Assembly: GCF_002161595.1 (NCBI RefSeq)
Contig: NZ_NFID01000008.1
Location: forward strand, 90,559 to 154,558
DNA from: Gemmiger sp. An50
GTDB taxonomy: Bacteria; Bacillota; Clostridia; Oscillospirales; Ruminococcaceae
Length of the DNA stretch: 64,000 nt
Direction: 5' to 3'
Positions 1 to 7,827 of this stretch are shown here, piece by piece. Position 1 is the first letter of the stretch. Each line of letters begins with the position of its first letter. The notes beneath the pieces were generated by a model that was given only the letters and a program-made list of their open reading frames with translations, did not search any database and was not told the origin of the DNA. The position numbers and the translations under genes are program-made.

Positions 1-659
1 GCCGGATTGGGGTCCGCCAGCACCGCATAGGCGTTCCAGTAGCCCTGGCGGCACAGCGCAGCCAGCAGAGCATGATACAACATGCTACCCACACCCAGCC
101 GCCGGGCCTCGGGGGCAAGATAGATGGTGGTCTCGGTGTCCCAGGCGTAGGCCCCGGTGCCGTAGCGCCAGGGATGGGCGCAGGCATAGCCCAGGGGCTG
201 GCCCAGGGCGTTCTCCGCCAGAAAGAAGGGAAGGCGGCGGCACAGGGTGCGCATCTCCCGCCGGTAATCCTCCAGCTTGGGCGGCTGGTACAAAAAGGAC
301 GCGGTGGAGTGCAGCACATAGTGGCTGTAGATGCCCAGCACGGCCTCAGCGTCCGCCGGACGGGCAGGGCGCAGCAGTACAAAGCGGGCCGGGTCGAACC
401 CGGCAGCCAGCGCTTCCTTTTCCTCTTTGGTGTACTTTTTCAGCGCCGCCTCCCGGCGCAGCGCGGCGCTTTTATCCTCCAGCAGCTCGGCATAGGCCAG
501 CGTCTCGCCGCCAAAGCCCCGGGTGTATTTTGCGCCCTTGCCGCCCGCATGGGTCCGCATCCGGCGCAGCAGGTCGTTGGTCCAGCCGGTATACAGCGCC
601 CCGTTGGCGCAGCGCATCATATACACATAGGCGGGCGCGGCGATATTGCGTTCTTCCAT
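1..659 (-). CDS. GIY-YIG nuclease domain fused to GNAT acetyltransferase (3' end missing)
   Basis: The frame starts at ATG 659 and runs off the left edge after 219 codons. Residues 11-85 form a UvrC/Intron-type GIY-YIG domain of the YhbQ/YazA class: YVYMMRC, then LYTGWTNDL, then an Arg/Lys-rich segment with KYTRG and a Glu at about 61. From about residue 97 a GNAT domain begins (LLRPARPADAEAVLGIYSHY). It resembles phosphinothricin-type N-acetyltransferases, with acetyl-CoA loop RRLGVGS at 186-192. Stand-alone YhbQ-like proteins are about 90-100 residues, so this is a genuine in-frame two-domain protein with no stop or shift at the junction. In Bacillus a yazA gene sits beside rsmI; here it lies 19 kb from rsmI. 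Substrates of both domains are unknown. Confidence 0.85.
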   Translation of the reverse strand, partial: MEERNIAAPAYVYMMRCANGALYTGWTNDLLRRMRTHAGGKGAKYTRGFGGETLAYAELLEDKSAALRREAALKKYTKEEKEALAAGFDPARFVLLRPARPADAEAVLGIYSHYVLHSTASFLYQPPKLEDYRREMRTLCRRLPFFLAENALGQPLGYACAHPWRYGTGAYAWDTETTIYLAPEARRLGVGSMLYHALLAALCRQGYWNAYAVLADPNP

Positions 660-686
660 GGCTGTTTCATTCCTTATGTTGCAATG

Positions 687-1517
687 TTACTTTTTGCCGC
701 CCCGCAGCACAAAATAGCAGGCGGCGATGGCATCCTCTTTGGTTTCGGCGGTGATCAGAAACCGGCTGGCGTGGCAGAAACGCAGGGTGGCGATGCCTGA
801 GGACTTGCGCAGATGCTCCTCCGGCTGACCCGCCCAGCCCATGGGGAAGGGCTTCTTGGGCCGTTTGGTCATCCGGTCGTTCACACACTGGGCCGACCAG
901 CCGCCCCGCTGGCTGGGGTAGACCACAAACAGCGCGTCGCTGCGGTAGAGGGCGTTTTTCCAGGGAGCGTAGCAGGGCAGGATCACGATGCCGTCCCGGC
1001 TTTCCTCATAGGCCTTTTGCACCAGCGCGTCCGCCCGGTTCACCGCCCGGGCCGCCTCGATGTTGTTCTCCAGAATCACCTGGGCAAAATCCACCGCCCG
1101 GGCAAAGCAGGCATCCGGGTCCTGGGGCTGGTCCCACAGGGGATTGAAGCCGCCGATGGCATCCGCCAGCAGGCAGCTCTCGCCGGTGTTATCGTTCAGA
1201 TCCAGCGGCTGCACAAAGTTCTCGTCCAGCAGGCGGGCCTGGTTTTCCCCCACCAGCTGCGCGCCGAACTCCTTCCACAGCAGTCCGAAGGCCGCATAGG
1301 GAATCCCGTTGGGACGCTCGGCCCGGTCCGCCGCGTGGTGGTCGAAGGGACCATTGCCGATGTCGTACACGATGCCGTCAAAATTCTCCGGCACCGAAAA
1401 ACCGCGGGTCACGGTGAAGTCCGGCCGCAGGATGCGCAGCAGCGCGGTACTGAACACATCGTCTGCATGGAACTTGCCGCCGTGGGTAAATCCGTTTTTG
1501 GGTACTTGCATGCTCAT
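687..1517 (-). CDS. MYG1/UPF0160 family metal-dependent hydrolase-like protein
   Basis: Predicted 276 residues. The sequence shows the family hallmarks THGGKFHADDV near the N-terminus (a His-x-Asp-type metal motif) and FDGIVYDIGNGPFDHH about 40 residues later, as in the DHH-like core of MYG1 proteins. Eukaryotic MYG1 is a 3'-5' RNA exonuclease; the bacterial role is unproven. An in-frame ATG lies at 1532, but only the ATG at 1517 has a GAGG ribosome site at normal spacing, so I prefer 1517. A TGGTATACT extended -10-like box (about 1556-1564, minus strand) lies upstream. The gene ends 27 bp before the start of the GIY-YIG/GNAT gene and may be cotranscribed with it. Confidence 0.8.
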   Translation of the reverse strand: MSMQVPKNGFTHGGKFHADDVFSTALLRILRPDFTVTRGFSVPENFDGIVYDIGNGPFDHHAADRAERPNGIPYAAFGLLWKEFGAQLVGENQARLLDENFVQPLDLNDNTGESCLLADAIGGFNPLWDQPQDPDACFARAVDFAQVILENNIEAARAVNRADALVQKAYEESRDGIVILPCYAPWKNALYRSDALFVVYPSQRGGWSAQCVNDRMTKRPKKPFPMGWAGQPEEHLRKSSGIATLRFCHASRFLITAETKEDAIAACYFVLRGGKK

Positions 1518-1627
1518 GGAATCCATCCTCATACTTTTTATTGTTATACCCTTTCAGTATACCACATCCCCGCAAGACCCGGCGCAAAAATTGGCAGACG
1601 CTTTTCCTGTGCAGCCCCTCGCAAACG

Positions 1628-1636
1628 TGTTATAAT
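1628..1636 (+). promoter_or_regulatory. extended -10 promoter for the amidase gene
   Basis: TGTTATAAT is a perfect extended -10 element about 50 bp before the amidase start. No convincing -35 is visible at 17 bp, which is common for extended -10 promoters. A GAGAGGGGG ribosome site lies at about 1670-1678. Confidence 0.55.
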
Positions 1637-1686
1637 GAGGGCAAAGCCCCGCCGGGCGGGGCAGCCAAGAGAGGGGGACCCATCCT

Positions 1687-3837
1687 ATGCCCGTAAAAAC
1701 CAAACGCCCCTTTGCATTGGGGATGATCCTGCTGGCCATCGCCGCGCTGGCGGCGCTGATCGTTGCCATCGTTCTGCTGATCCGGGGTGTTTCCAGCCTG
1801 GCCATGCCCCACATGACGGCCCCGGAGCAGATCCGGGCGGTGCTTCTGGACGACGCCTGGGCCGGATATTTTGACGAAAGCCACACCCGTGAGGAGCAGG
1901 AAGCCTTTTTGACCAGCACGCTGGATGAGGCCGCCGCCCAGGGGGCCAATACCGTGCTGGTGGCCGGGTCCGTGCCCGGCGGCGGCGTGCTGGCCCGAAA
2001 GCTGGAAAGCGCCGAGACCGCCCCTGGAGTAAGCGAATCCGACAAGTTCCTGTCCTCCTTCGACCCCATCCGGCTCTTGATGCAGCAGGCCTCCAAACGG
2101 GATATGCTGGTGGCCCTTTATCAGCCGGAGGGCGTCTCGATGAAGGACTGGATGACCGAGACCGCCGACCGCTATGGTCTGACCTTCTATACCCTGAGCG
2201 GCGAAGGCGTCGATGCCCGCTACACCGCCGGGGAACAGCTGGAGCTGGTCCTGGCTCAGAAAAGCCCTGCGCTGGCCGCCGCTGTGTGCCAGCTGCAGCC
2301 GGGCACCGGTGTGGTGCTGGGCAGCCTTTCCGGCCTGGTAAACGGCGAAGAGAGCGCGATTTCGACGCTGCAATATCTTTCCGGCGACGGCCTGCCCGAC
2401 ATTGCCCAGCAGCCGTTCAGCCAGACGCTGGCCATCGTCTCCCCGGACCCGGCCAGCAAGGTCTACACCGACACCATCTTTCTGATGGGCACCTCCGACC
2501 CCAGCCAGCCCCTGACCGTAAACGGCCAGGAGGTGGAACGCTACGGCTCCTATGGCATGTGGGGGCTGGAGGTAAGCCTTGCGGAAGGGGATAACGTCTT
2601 CACCGCCCAGCAGGGAGACACCACTGCTCCCATCACGCTGACCAAGCCCGCGCCCAGCACCGGGTCCGGCAGCTCCGGCGGCGGTCAGATCGTTTCCGAC
2701 GGGTCTGTGGCAGCCCAGCCGGGCCAGCTGCTGCGGGTGACCTCCACCCTGGCCAGCGCCCTTTCCGATTATCAGGACACCAGCACCATTGCCATGACTG
2801 CCTATGAGGGCGCCGTGGCCCAGGTCGTGGACAGCGTCTCCTTTGTGAACGGCAGCAAGCGCACCTATGCCTACCAGCTGCCGGACGGCAACTACATAAA
2901 AGCGGCAGACTGTGAGCTTTTGGAGGTGGGCACAGCCCAGGCGGCCTTCACCGGGCTTTCCGCCAGCGAAGAAAACGGCATCGAATATCTGACCTTTGCG
3001 GGCAGCGGCACGCCCTATTACAGCCACAACTGGGAGGGCAACGAGTTCACCCTGCATTTTTATTCCGCGTCCTTCTCCGGCGAATTTCCCCAGAGCTTCG
3101 GCTTCGTGGGCACCAGCGTGACCGTGGAGCCGGAGGAAAACGGATTTGCGCTGCACATCACCTTCCAGGACAGCGACCCGCTGTGGGGCTATTTTGTGGA
3201 TTACACACCGGAGGGCGGCACTCGAATCGCCCTGAAGCATCAGCCCGCCATCCGCACCGTTTCCACTGCAAGCCTTCCGCTGGACGGCGTAACGGTTCTG
3301 CTGGACCCGGGCCACGGCGGGGATGACATGGGCGCGCCCGGTTCCCCGGTGGAGGATTTCCCCCAGGAGAGCGAACTGAACCTTTCCGCTGCGCTGGCCG
3401 CCAAATACCGGCTGGAGCAGCTGGGCGCTACCGTGACCATGACTCGGGACACCGATGTGTTCTACACCCTGGCCGAGCGGATGGAAATGCTCAACAGCCA
3501 GAAGCCGGACTTCTTCATCGCCATCCATCACAACAGCGCCGCGCTGAACTCCGATCTGAACCAGGTGGGCGGCACCGAGGCCTATTGGTTCTACACAGAG
3601 GGCAAGCCCCTGGCTACCGCCCTTTCGGCAAACGTAAGTTTGACCACCGAGCGAAACGACCGGGGACCCAAATACTCGGCCTTTTATGTGACCCGCTCCA
3701 ACATCTGCCCCGCGGTACTGCTGGAGCTGGGCTTTGTGAGCAACCCGGCGGAGTACGAAAGCTGCGCCACGCTGCAGGGCCTTTGGGCCGAGGGCGGCGC
3801 CATTGCCCAGGCAGTGCTGGACAGCATGCCCGATTGA
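1687..3837 (+). CDS. membrane-anchored N-acetylmuramoyl-L-alanine amidase (Amidase_3)
   Basis: 716 residues. One N-terminal membrane segment (about 8-34) anchors a long extracytoplasmic region. Roughly residues 50-530 match no family I can name, though a Gly/Ser-rich linker (about 325-338) suggests separate modules. The C-terminus (about 535-712) is a Zn amidase of the AmiC/CwlM type: LLDPGHGG with the first His near 543, Glu in ESELNLS near 561, AIHHNS near 614, and catalytic Glu in LLELGFVSNP near 679. It should cleave the amide between MurNAc and the stem peptide during wall remodelling. It is a single-gene unit between an extended -10 promoter and a strong terminator. Confidence 0.88.
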   Translation: MPVKTKRPFALGMILLAIAALAALIVAIVLLIRGVSSLAMPHMTAPEQIRAVLLDDAWAGYFDESHTREEQEAFLTSTLDEAAAQGANTVLVAGSVPGGGVLARKLESAETAPGVSESDKFLSSFDPIRLLMQQASKRDMLVALYQPEGVSMKDWMTETADRYGLTFYTLSGEGVDARYTAGEQLELVLAQKSPALAAAVCQLQPGTGVVLGSLSGLVNGEESAISTLQYLSGDGLPDIAQQPFSQTLAIVSPDPASKVYTDTIFLMGTSDPSQPLTVNGQEVERYGSYGMWGLEVSLAEGDNVFTAQQGDTTAPITLTKPAPSTGSGSSGGGQIVSDGSVAAQPGQLLRVTSTLASALSDYQDTSTIAMTAYEGAVAQVVDSVSFVNGSKRTYAYQLPDGNYIKAADCELLEVGTAQAAFTGLSASEENGIEYLTFAGSGTPYYSHNWEGNEFTLHFYSASFSGEFPQSFGFVGTSVTVEPEENGFALHITFQDSDPLWGYFVDYTPEGGTRIALKHQPAIRTVSTASLPLDGVTVLLDPGHGGDDMGAPGSPVEDFPQESELNLSAALAAKYRLEQLGATVTMTRDTDVFYTLAERMEMLNSQKPDFFIAIHHNSAALNSDLNQVGGTEAYWFYTEGKPLATALSANVSLTTERNDRGPKYSAFYVTRSNICPAVLLELGFVSNPAEYESCATLQGLWAEGGAIAQAVLDSMPD

Positions 3838-3850
3838 ATGTTTTAAAAAA

Positions 3851-3881
3851 TGCCCACTGGAAATCCAGTGGGCATTTTTTT
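3851..3881 (+). terminator. intrinsic terminator after the amidase
   Basis: A perfect 10-bp stem TGCCCACTGG/CCAGTGGGCA with an AAAT loop is followed by seven T. Confidence 0.92.
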
Positions 3882-3891
3882 ATTTTGCTGC

Positions 3892-3918
3892 TGAAAGATA
3901 CGTCCCCCCTCAGTCGTA
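3892..3918 (+). promoter_or_regulatory. possible ECF-type autoregulatory promoter
   Basis: TGAAAG, 17 bp, then CGTA resembles the TGAAAC/CGTC architecture of ECF promoters and lies directly upstream of the ECF sigma gene. No sigma-A-type promoter is seen in the gap. Assigning it to this sigma factor is inference. Confidence 0.35.
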
Positions 3919-3978
3919 TTCCCGGTGAAAGCGCTTTTCCACACCACAGCAAAGGAAGTGAGCGATACGAATACTCCC

Positions 3979-4455
3979 ATGGACCGCCGCCAGGCAGAGC
4001 GGCTGGTGAACACCTATTCCGACCTGATCCTGCGGCTGAGCTATACCTATCTGAAAAGCACCGCCGATGCCCAGGATATCTGCCAGACTGTTTTTCTCAA
4101 GCTGCTCACCAATCCCCGGCGCTTTGAAAGCCCGGAGCACGAAAAGGCCTGGATCATCCGCACCGCTGCCAACGCCTGCAAGGACCTTTTGAAGAGCCAT
4201 TGGCGGCGCACCACCGTAGCCATGGACGAGGCCTTCCCGGTGCCCGCGCCGCCGGTGGAGGAGAGGAGCCTTTTGGCCGCCGTGCAGCTGCTGCCGCTCA
4301 AGTACCAGGCGGTGATCTATCTGTATTATTACGAGGGCTACGCCGCCAAGGAGATCGCCCGGCTGCTGGGCGAGAACCCGGCCACCATCTCCACCCGGCT
4401 GAACCGGGGCCGGGCACGGCTGCGCACCCTGCTGGAACAGGAGGAATTGGCATGA
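3979..4455 (+). CDS. ECF-type RNA polymerase sigma factor
   Basis: 158 residues from ATG 3979. Region 2 (about 7-72) includes ADAQDICQTVFLKLLT and the WIIRTAANACKDLLKS helix. Region 4 (about 105-150) has LPLKYQAVIYLYYYEGYAAKEIARLLG followed by a helix-turn-helix reading ATISTRLNRGRARL. The frame is open back to GTG 3925, but nothing resembling a ribosome site precedes 3925. The purine-rich AAAGGAAG (3951-3958) sits rather far from ATG 3979, so the start is uncertain. The gene overlaps the next by ATGA, the usual arrangement of a sigma factor and its membrane-bound partner. Confidence 0.9.
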   Translation: MDRRQAERLVNTYSDLILRLSYTYLKSTADAQDICQTVFLKLLTNPRRFESPEHEKAWIIRTAANACKDLLKSHWRRTTVAMDEAFPVPAPPVEERSLLAAVQLLPLKYQAVIYLYYYEGYAAKEIARLLGENPATISTRLNRGRARLRTLLEQEELA

Positions 4456-5486
4456 AGACCTATCGGGAATCCATGAACGAGCTGCAGTTTTCCCCGCAGC
4501 AAAAACAGGAAATGATCGACCGCCTGACGGCTCAATCCGCCCGGCCGCCCAGAGGGCGCGCCATCCCGCTGCGGCGGGTCTGCGCCCTGGGCGCAGCCGC
4601 TGTTCTCACTGGTGCCCTCTGCCTGGGAGCCGCGGCCAGCGGCGTACTGAAGCCCGCCGCCCAGGCCTTCGGAGTGGTGTTCGGCACTGCGCCTGCCCAG
4701 ACTGAGATCATCGACCAAATTGGCCGCCCACTGGATGCCCGCGCCACCGTGGACGGGGTCACGGTTCAGGCCGATGCCATCATCGGCGACACCTACAGCT
4801 ACGCCATTGTCTATTCCATCTACCGGGAGGACGGCCAGCCCATCACCGCGGACCCGGACCCCAACCGGGACGGGACACTGGCCCTTCGCTTCGGCGACTG
4901 GAACACCGATGTGGGCCATATGGGCGGCATGCACGGCACCGCCTGGTTTTTTGACGAGGACCCGGCCGACAACGCGGTTCAGTTCGTGCAGCTGCTCACC
5001 GCCGACGCGCCCCTGAAGCCGAGCACCGCCACCGTACACCTGACCGACCTGAAGCAGGGAATCGGCGAGGACGCGACACTCCTGGCCGAGGGCAGCTGGG
5101 AGCTTCGCTTCGATTTTGCCTGTGAGGACAGCTCCCTGGAACTGCCGGGCGGCCAGAGCTTCACCGTGAACGGGGAGGCTGCAACGCTGAACAGCGTATT
5201 CGTCTCGCCGCTGTCGCTGCGGATCGACTACACGGTGGACACACCGGTGCCGCAGCGGAAAAATGGTTCCTCCGGTATGGCAGACGGCGCCTCCACCCCG
5301 CAGCCGGTCTTCCTTACCCTCACCGACGGCAGCCGCATTGACCTGACCGGCTTTGGCGGCGGCGTCCGGCCGGAGGGAGACACCACCCGCTGTGAACTCA
5401 GCGGCGTATTTGACCAGATCCTCCCGCTGGATACCATCGAGAGCATCACCATTGGAGAAGCAACCATTCCGGTGAACGGCCGGTAA
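4452..5486 (+). CDS. membrane-anchored DUF4179-type protein, probable anti-sigma factor
   Basis: 344 residues, starting in the ATGA overlap with the ECF sigma gene. Layout: a short cytoplasmic N-terminus (1-40) with a Gln/Lys-rich helix, one membrane helix (about 43-63), then an extracytoplasmic domain beginning GVLKPAAQAFGVVFG, typical of DUF4179/RsiV-like proteins found with clostridial ECF factors. In such pairs the cytoplasmic part holds the sigma factor until a signal is sensed outside. The anti-sigma role rests on translational coupling and topology; no zinc HHCC anti-sigma motif is present. The segment near 275-290 is low-complexity (Ser/Gly). Confidence 0.72.
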   Translation: MKTYRESMNELQFSPQQKQEMIDRLTAQSARPPRGRAIPLRRVCALGAAAVLTGALCLGAAASGVLKPAAQAFGVVFGTAPAQTEIIDQIGRPLDARATVDGVTVQADAIIGDTYSYAIVYSIYREDGQPITADPDPNRDGTLALRFGDWNTDVGHMGGMHGTAWFFDEDPADNAVQFVQLLTADAPLKPSTATVHLTDLKQGIGEDATLLAEGSWELRFDFACEDSSLELPGGQSFTVNGEAATLNSVFVSPLSLRIDYTVDTPVPQRKNGSSGMADGASTPQPVFLTLTDGSRIDLTGFGGGVRPEGDTTRCELSGVFDQILPLDTIESITIGEATIPVNGR

Positions 5487-5510
5487 TTTGATACAGACCC
5501 GATACACAAA

Positions 5511-5541
5511 AAAGGACCTGCCCGTTTGGGCAGGTCCTTTT
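5511..5541. terminator. bidirectional terminator between DUF4179 gene and SBP1
   Basis: A 13-bp perfect stem AAAGGACCTGCCC/GGGCAGGTCCTTT with a GTTT loop is flanked by A and T runs. It serves both converging transcripts. Confidence 0.9.
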
Positions 5542-5561
5542 GATTTGCTTTTTTGCCTTGA

Positions 5562-7412
5562 TCAGGCGGCAGTGGAAGCGCTCTCAGCAGCTTCGGAGGA
5601 AGCAGCCTCGCTCACAGCGCTCTTAGCGGCCTCAGAGGAGGCAGCCTCAGAAGAAGCAGCCTCGCTGGCAACGCTCTCGGCAGCCTCAGAGGAAGCGGCC
5701 TCGGAAGCGGTGCTCTCAGCGGCAGTGCTGGTGGCTACGCTCTCGCTCTCAGCGGCGGTGTCCTCAGAGGGCTCGCCGATGTAGGCATACTGCAGGTACC
5801 AGTAGCCGTAGGGGCTGTGCCAAACGCCCTGCAGATCGGTGCTCTGCAGCCAGAAGTCGCTGTTGTGGGCGATGGGAATCATCGCGTACTCGCTCATCAG
5901 CAGCTCCTCAGCAGCGTGCAGGTTGGCAAAGCGCTGCTCCTTGTCGGCGATGTTGGTGTTGTTCATCAGCTCGTCGAACTTGGCGTTGGAGTACTTACCG
6001 TCGTTGTTGCCGTTATCGGTCATGAACAGCTCCAGGATGTTGGAGGGATCGTTGTAGTCGAATACCCAGCCGTTGCGGGCCATCTCGTAGTCACCGGAGC
6101 GGCGCAGCGGGGTGAAGGAAGACCATTCCACGATCTCGATCTCCAGGTTGATGCCCAGAACTTCCTTGTAGCACTGCTGCATGTACTCAGCAACAGCCTT
6201 GTTGTAGCCGGAATCGTTGGTGGTGTAGGTGATGGTGGGGAAGCCTTCGCCGCCCGGGTAGCCAGCGGCAGCCAGAGCCTCCTGAGCCTGCTTCTTGGAC
6301 TCCTCGTAATCGGTGGGGATCCAGTTCTTGCCGGAGTTGTCCATGTAGGAAGTGGTGCCGTCGGCGTCGGTGATGCCGGGGCCGGTCAGCTCGTAAGCAG
6401 GCAGGTAGGTGCCCTGCTGCACGGTGTTGGCGATGTAATCGCGTTCCAGAGCCAGGCTCAGAGCCTTGCGCACGTTCACGTCCTGGAACAGCTCGTTCTG
6501 CAGGTTCATGCTCATGTAGGAGGTGCCCATGATGGGGTCTACATGGAACTCGGGGGTACCATTCAGGCTGGGAATCTCCTCGGTGGGCACGTCACGCACC
6601 AGAGAGGCCTGGCCGGTCTGGAACGCGGTGTAAGCAGCGGTGGAGTCCTCCATCAGCAGGAAGGTGATGGTGTCGGTAACGATCTTGCTGGTATCCCAGC
6701 CGCCGTTGTAGTAGGGGTTCTTGGTCAGCACGATCTGCTGGCCCACGGTCCACTCAGTCATGTAGTAGGGGCCGTTGGAGACGTAGGTCTCGGGAGAGGT
6801 AGCCCAGGAATCGCCGTTGGCCTCGATGGTCTCCTGCTGCACGGGGCTCAGGGTAGCGAAAGCAGCCAGCTTATCGAAGTAGGTGCAGGGATGAGCCAGG
6901 GTCACCACAAAGGTGTTGGCATCGGGAGCGGACACCTGCAGAGCGTCCGGATTGCCGGCCATAGCCTCGTCGTAGCCGGCGATCATGCCAACTACCGTAG
7001 CGGAGTAGGGAGCGGCAGTGTTGGGATCGGCCACACGCTTATAGGTATAAACGAAGTCGTTGGCATCCAGATCGGTGCCGTCGGACCACTTCAGACCCTC
7101 GCGCAGGTGGAAGGTCCAGGTCAGGCCATCCTCGCTGACCTCATAGCTCTCGGCCTGGCCGGGCTGAATCTCGTTGTTCTCGTCAATGGTCAGCAGACCC
7201 TCAAAGGTGGTCAGGATCAGGTTGCCGCCGTCGATGGCGCTGTTCAGGGCGGGGTCCAGAGTCTCGGGGTTGGGGCCCAGCTGAACGGTAACGTTGCTGC
7301 TGCCGGTGGCAGTGCCGTCAGCAGCGCCGCTGGTGGCAGTCTTGTTGCCGCCGCAAGCGACCATGCTGAACGCCATAGCAGCGGCCAGCACCAGTGCTAA
7401 CACTTTTTTCAT
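5562..7412 (-). CDS. peptide ABC transporter substrate-binding lipoprotein, paralogue 1 (SBP_bac_5)
   Basis: 616 residues. The start is ATG 7412 with an AGGAGGAAC site; the longer open frame upstream lies in the leader. A lipoprotein signal ends in the lipobox MVAC (Cys20). The body (about 55-540) is an oligopeptide/dipeptide-binding protein of family 5: WTFHLREGLKWSDGTDL, the VYTYKRVADP segment and NVRKALSLALERDYI are diagnostic. Unusually, the last ~70 residues are an Ala/Ser/Glu-rich repeat of SEAASSEAA-like units. It is the last of three tandem paralogues downstream of oppBCDF on the same strand, and has its own promoter and terminator. Confidence 0.93.
   Translation of the reverse strand: MKKVLALVLAAAMAFSMVACGGNKTATSGAADGTATGSSNVTVQLGPNPETLDPALNSAIDGGNLILTTFEGLLTIDENNEIQPGQAESYEVSEDGLTWTFHLREGLKWSDGTDLDANDFVYTYKRVADPNTAAPYSATVVGMIAGYDEAMAGNPDALQVSAPDANTFVVTLAHPCTYFDKLAAFATLSPVQQETIEANGDSWATSPETYVSNGPYYMTEWTVGQQIVLTKNPYYNGGWDTSKIVTDTITFLLMEDSTAAYTAFQTGQASLVRDVPTEEIPSLNGTPEFHVDPIMGTSYMSMNLQNELFQDVNVRKALSLALERDYIANTVQQGTYLPAYELTGPGITDADGTTSYMDNSGKNWIPTDYEESKKQAQEALAAAGYPGGEGFPTITYTTNDSGYNKAVAEYMQQCYKEVLGINLEIEIVEWSSFTPLRRSGDYEMARNGWVFDYNDPSNILELFMTDNGNNDGKYSNAKFDELMNNTNIADKEQRFANLHAAEELLMSEYAMIPIAHNSDFWLQSTDLQGVWHSPYGYWYLQYAYIGEPSEDTAAESESVATSTAAESTASEAASSEAAESVASEAASSEAASSEAAKSAVSEAASSEAAESASTAA
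5567..5775 (-). repeat. Ala/Ser/Glu-rich coding repeat at the C-terminus of SBP1
   Basis: Degenerate units encoding SEAASSEAA(E/K)S(V/A) recur about six times on a near-regular codon register. The same tail is present in paralogue 2 and absent in paralogue 3. Confidence 0.8.
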
Positions 7413-7593
7413 GTTGCGGTTCCTCCTCTTTACAGATAAGCAAAGTTTCTCTGTGCCGGTTTTGCTCCCCCCGAAGGGACCAGACCGGCCAACACACATG
7501 CCGTTTCGGGTTTGCAGGTTCCAGATACAAACCCCGGCCCCACTGCTTGTCCATTTGTTACACACAACAGTCCGCAGCGAGTGTCTTGAACGC

Positions 7594-7623
7594 ATTGTAG
7601 CACTTTAGCCCAAAAAAGCTCAA
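7594..7623 (-). promoter_or_regulatory. SBP1 promoter with overlapping inverted repeat
   Basis: Read on the minus strand: TTGAGC, 18 bp, TACAAT. The spacer carries the right arm AAAGTGC of the inverted repeat shared with the SBP2 and SBP3 promoters. The left arm is altered here (GAGCTTT instead of GCACTTT). The leader is about 175 nt. Nothing else is recognised in 7624-7780. Confidence 0.7.
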
Positions 7624-7780
7624 TGGCTCTTGTGGAATTGTAAAAAATTTGTTTTCTTTTCTGGAAAACTTCTCCACTGTTCGATTCTTTTTTCACATCT
7701 CTTTTATATATTTTTCACAATCCATTGTTTGTTTGAACAAGAGCAGTGCTGTTTTTTGCCAAGAGGCTATCCGGCACAAA

Positions 7781-7812
7781 AAAGAGCCCTGCACTTTGGC
7801 AGGGCTCTTTTT
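7781..7812 (-). terminator. terminator after SBP2
   Basis: A perfect 12-bp stem AAAGAGCCCTGC/GCAGGGCTCTTT is followed on the minus strand by a T-rich run. Confidence 0.9.
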
Positions 7813-7827
7813 ATTTGTCTTTTCAGC

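Noticed and set aside
5817..7400. Long plus-strand open frames opposite the SBP genes (also 7630-9678 and 9985-11796)
   Set aside because: Low-complexity Val/Gly/His/Leu translations mirror the SBP codon pattern and repeat in all three paralogues, as expected of antisense shadows.
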